A stretch of DNA of 6,863 nucleotides, taken from contig MTNL01000159.1 in NCBI GenBank assembly GCA_002010365.1, positions 1 through 6,863 of the forward strand. The letters are read 5' to 3'. The notes beneath the pieces are model-generated. The model did no database searches. It saw nothing but the letters and a program-made list of their open reading frames with translations, and was not told the DNA's origin. Source of the DNA: Candidatus Acetothermia bacterium JdFR-50 (GTDB lineage Bacteria; Bipolaricaulota; Bipolaricaulia; Bipolaricaulales; Bipolaricaulaceae). Positions within the stretch are counted from its first letter, which is position 1; each line of letters opens with the position of its first letter. Shown here piece after piece: positions 4,566 to 6,863 of the stretch. The position numbers and the translations under genes are program-made.

Positions 4566-6863
4566 CTAATCGCATAGATCCTTTATGTTCCAGGTCGCCC
4601 AGCGGCATCGGGGGAAGGTGCCGTCCACGCAGTATCCCACCCGGAAGTTGTCGCTGGGCGAGAGGGTTAATTTCCCGAACGCGGGGATTATCACGAAGGG
4701 GTTCTTCGGGGGGTTGACCTTGCATTGCGTGAGATAGACCATCTTTTTGGCCTTCGTGGGCGTGGTTTTGAGTTTCCCATCCCCATCCACATCCAAGAGC
4801 AGTTCCAGCTGCATCGCGGTGGGTCCGGGGGTGTCAAAGGCAAGGTCCAACCACTTGCCCGGCGCTATGTTCCCTTTCCATTCCAGCGTGCCGTTTCGGA
4901 GGCGGGGGGTCGGAGCGTTTTGCGAGACCGAGACCAGCTTGAGGGCAGACGTGGCCATGACTCTGACCTCGAACTTGCGGGATCCCGACCACTGGGGGGA
5001 CGCGTATACCGTTATATGCCAGTGGTTTTGAGCATCTCCCCATACGTAGATTCCGGGAGCATCCAGCTCCGGCATATCGGGCAGTGGACTCGGGCCCGGC
5101 CCGGGGCTGGGTAGGACCGTGAGCGGGGCCGTTGCCGAGGCCGCGGCCCCGTCGTCGTCCCGGACCGTGAGCCGGATGGTGTAGGTTCCGGTGCGAGAAT
5201 AGGTGTGGGTCACGACCTTACCGGTGCCGCTCGCGCCGTCACCGAAGTCCCAAATGTATTTCACGATGGTGCCGTCGGGATCATGGCTGGCGGAGGCATC
5301 GAAGCGCACGGTATCTCCAACGGTGGGAGCGGTGGGTGAATAGGAGAACTTTGCCACCGGAGGCCGATTGGTGGGCGCCGGCTCCACCTGGAAGTCAACC
5401 CGCTCCTCGTCCCAAGCGGTATCGGGTAGGTTGGTCCGGAGCCAGCTTCGTATCTGGTTCAGGAACTGCGTTCCCTCGGTGCTCAGCACGGGGAAGTTCG
5501 GGCCGAATGTAGTGGGAAAGAGGGGAATTGGGGCATCGGTCGCGAATCCGTAAAGGGATTCAGCCCCCGTGGGCTCCGTGGCCACCGCCCGCACCGCGCT
5601 TCTCCCGGCAGGGAGGTCCGAGGTCGGATGGGAGGCGTTGGGGAAGATCAACACCGCCCGGCCCCAGGGATCGAGCTCCACCAGATACACCTTGGCGGCC
5701 CGATTGAGTTCCACCGTGACGGTCACCGTTTCCCCCACAGAATAAGCGGTCCTGTCAAGGGAGATTCGTAGGTCCAGGGGCGTCACGGCCGCGGAGACGG
5801 TCACCGTGCGGGTGTTGTTGCCCTCGTCGAGTTCATCCACACGACCGTAGTAATCCACGATCGCGGTGAAGGTTTCGGGGCTGCGGGTGAGGGGCAACCG
5901 CAAAGTCACGGTGTGGGATTGCCCGGAGTTCAGCCCGGAAAGCGATCCCTGCTGGTAGCCGGCGCCGTCGTGGATCCGGACGTAGAACCGCCCTGCTTGA
6001 GCGCCGCCGATGTTCTTCACCTTCACGTAGAAGGTGATCGTGTCACCGATCCGGGGAGCAGGAGGTTCGTAGGAGATGGACTGGATAACTAGATCGGGTT
6101 TGGAGGGGAGGGAAACCGCGACGGTGGCGATATCCGAGTCGGTGCGGCCGTAGCGGTCGCGGACGGTGAGGCGGACGGTGTAGGTGCCGGGGGCGGAGTA
6201 GGCGTGCTGCACCACCGCGCCGGTCCCCGTGGTTCCGTCGCCGAAGTCCCAGCTGTAGAAGACGATATCGCCCACCGATCCCCGACCATCAAAGGTTATG
6301 GGCGTCCCAACCATGCCCGAATAGGGTCCACCGGCCTCGGCCCTCAAAGTGGGTTGGGGGGCGCTCACCGTGACCGAGCGGGAGTTGTTGGCCTCGTTTG
6401 CCTCATCCACCGCCCCGTCGGGATCCACCACCGCGATGAATGTCATGGAGGCAGCCGAAAGGACGGCGGTGAACTGGAGGGAGTAGGTGTTCCCCGCGGC
6501 CAGGCCGGGCACGTTCTTGCGCCTTGTTCCCCCGTCGCGGAACTCCACCGCAAAGCTTCCCGCGTCCCCGGAACCCACATTCCGCACCACCACGGTGAAG
6601 GTCAGGGTATCCCCCACCCCGGGGGAACTCGGGGTGTAGGTGATGGAATCAATGACGAGATCCGATTTGGGGAGGCTGGGAAGGGAAAGCTCCAATCTTC
6701 CCGCACCGTAAACGTTGGGGGCGCCCATGTAGACACAATGGGAAAGAAGCTCGCTCCGCAGCCCGCTGAGGTCGAGGCCTGGATTCCGGGACAAAATCAG
6801 CGCAGCCGCACCGGCCAGGTGGGGCGCGGCGGCCGAGGTCCCTTGGAAGGTGGAGTAATGGGG
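4566..6863 (-). CDS. Secreted subtilisin-family (S8) serine protease, C-terminal part with CARDB, PKD and DUF4384-like modules
   Basis: The minus-strand frame is open from the right edge to TAG at 4568-4566 (765 residues); the N-terminus is outside the window. The first residues, FQGTSAAAPHLAGAAALIL, are the subtilase serine motif, with catalytic Ser at window residue 10 (codon 6836-6834). His and Asp of the triad must lie upstream. In order then come: CARDB (about 67-167, ending in ANEANNSRSVTVS), PKD (171-251, YSWDFGDGTTGTG), CARDB (255-357, ELDEGNNTRTVTVS), a DUF4384-like domain (362-495, YSVGETVTVTVELN, AVLIFPNASHPTSDLPAG), PKD (500-583, YIWDFGDGASGTG), a Pro/Gly/Ser linker, and a 170-residue tail (596-765) with DVDGDGK and four cysteines. 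These modules are typical of extracellular proteins, so a secreted or surface protease is expected. A TTG at 6794-6792 (residue 24) is internal, not the start. Domain boundaries are estimates. Confidence 0.94.
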   Translation of the reverse strand, partial: PHYSTFQGTSAAAPHLAGAAALILSRNPGLDLSGLRSELLSHCVYMGAPNVYGAGRLELSLPSLPKSDLVIDSITYTPSSPGVGDTLTFTVVVRNVGSGDAGSFAVEFRDGGTRRKNVPGLAAGNTYSLQFTAVLSAASMTFIAVVDPDGAVDEANEANNSRSVTVSAPQPTLRAEAGGPYSGMVGTPITFDGRGSVGDIVFYSWDFGDGTTGTGAVVQHAYSAPGTYTVRLTVRDRYGRTDSDIATVAVSLPSKPDLVIQSISYEPPAPRIGDTITFYVKVKNIGGAQAGRFYVRIHDGAGYQQGSLSGLNSGQSHTVTLRLPLTRSPETFTAIVDYYGRVDELDEGNNTRTVTVSAAVTPLDLRISLDRTAYSVGETVTVTVELNRAAKVYLVELDPWGRAVLIFPNASHPTSDLPAGRSAVRAVATEPTGAESLYGFATDAPIPLFPTTFGPNFPVLSTEGTQFLNQIRSWLRTNLPDTAWDEERVDFQVEPAPTNRPPVAKFSYSPTAPTVGDTVRFDASASHDPDGTIVKYIWDFGDGASGTGKVVTHTYSRTGTYTIRLTVRDDDGAAASATAPLTVLPSPGPGPSPLPDMPELDAPGIYVWGDAQNHWHITVYASPQWSGSRKFEVRVMATSALKLVSVSQNAPTPRLRNGTLEWKGNIAPGKWLDLAFDTPGPTAMQLELLLDVDGDGKLKTTPTKAKKMVYLTQCKVNPPKNPFVIIPAFGKLTLSPSDNFRVGYCVDGTFPRCRWATWNIKDLCD
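5115..5366 (-). repeat. Second PKD module of the protease
   Basis: Encodes the PKD copy with RPPVAKFSYSPTAP, FDASASHDPDG, YIWDFGDGASGTG, HTYSRTGTYTIRLTVRDDDG. It retains the canonical start and DPDG turn better than the first copy, which has GRGSVGD in place of ASxSxDPDG. It is separated from the second CARDB by the DUF4384-like domain, so the duplication is not a simple tandem. Confidence 0.75.
6111..6665 (-). repeat. First CARDB-PKD unit of the protease (duplicated modules)
   Basis: This stretch encodes one CARDB domain (about 6665-6363) followed by one PKD domain (about 6353-6111). Each has a second copy nearer the C-terminus: CARDB at about 6101-5793 and PKD at about 5366-5115. Shared blocks are DLVI-S-Y-P-GDT-TF in the CARDB pair and WDFGDG--GTG with GTYT-RLTVRD in the PKD pair. 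The similarity is also visible in the DNA, for example 6161-6190 against 5162-5191, consistent with internal duplication. Confidence 0.75.

Noticed and set aside
6792..6794. TTG as start codon of the protease frame
   Set aside because: The frame continues upstream to the window edge and encodes the subtilase serine motif GTSAAAPHLAG, so the TTG is an internal Leu codon.

Overview
The window (about 60% G+C) has two convergent gene blocks that meet at a shared hairpin terminator near position 1745. The plus-strand block is housekeeping: the 3' end of secA (preprotein translocase ATPase), followed 5 bp later by a complete nfo-type gene for endonuclease IV (AP endonuclease). The minus-strand block, read from the right edge leftwards, is all exported proteins: the C-terminal part of a very large subtilisin-family protease carrying CARDB, PKD and DUF4384-like modules, then two hypothetical beta-rich exported proteins that are paralogous to each other.

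The organism is a bacterium (SecA, endonuclease IV). The two paralogs end in an alternating aromatic/hydrophobic segment with a terminal Phe, which resembles the C-terminal signal of outer-membrane beta-barrel proteins, so a diderm host is favoured. Together with the G+C content and the modular secreted proteins, this makes me think of a deep-branching candidate phylum such as Bipolaricaulota (Acetothermia). That placement is a weak inference with no diagnostic marker behind it.

Layout: 1-864 secA 3' end; 870-1730 endonuclease IV; 1729-1757 terminator serving both sides; 1785-3626 (minus) 613-residue exported protein with two OB-fold-like domains between beta-rich modules and five Cys-Cys doublets; 3643-3672 candidate promoter; 3700-4461 (minus) 253-residue paralog of its C-terminal half; 4470-4475 a consensus -10 box placed so that the transcript would be leaderless; 4527-4554 a G+C-rich perfect hairpin after the protease gene; 4566-6863 (minus) the subtilase C-terminus, open at the right edge.

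The part most likely to be undescribed is the pair of secreted Cys-Cys beta proteins. They share a fixed spacing between vicinal cysteine doublets and a common C-terminal module, and they lie directly downstream of a secreted protease. Whether the three minus-strand genes act together is unknown; each of the two paralogs has its own plausible promoter.
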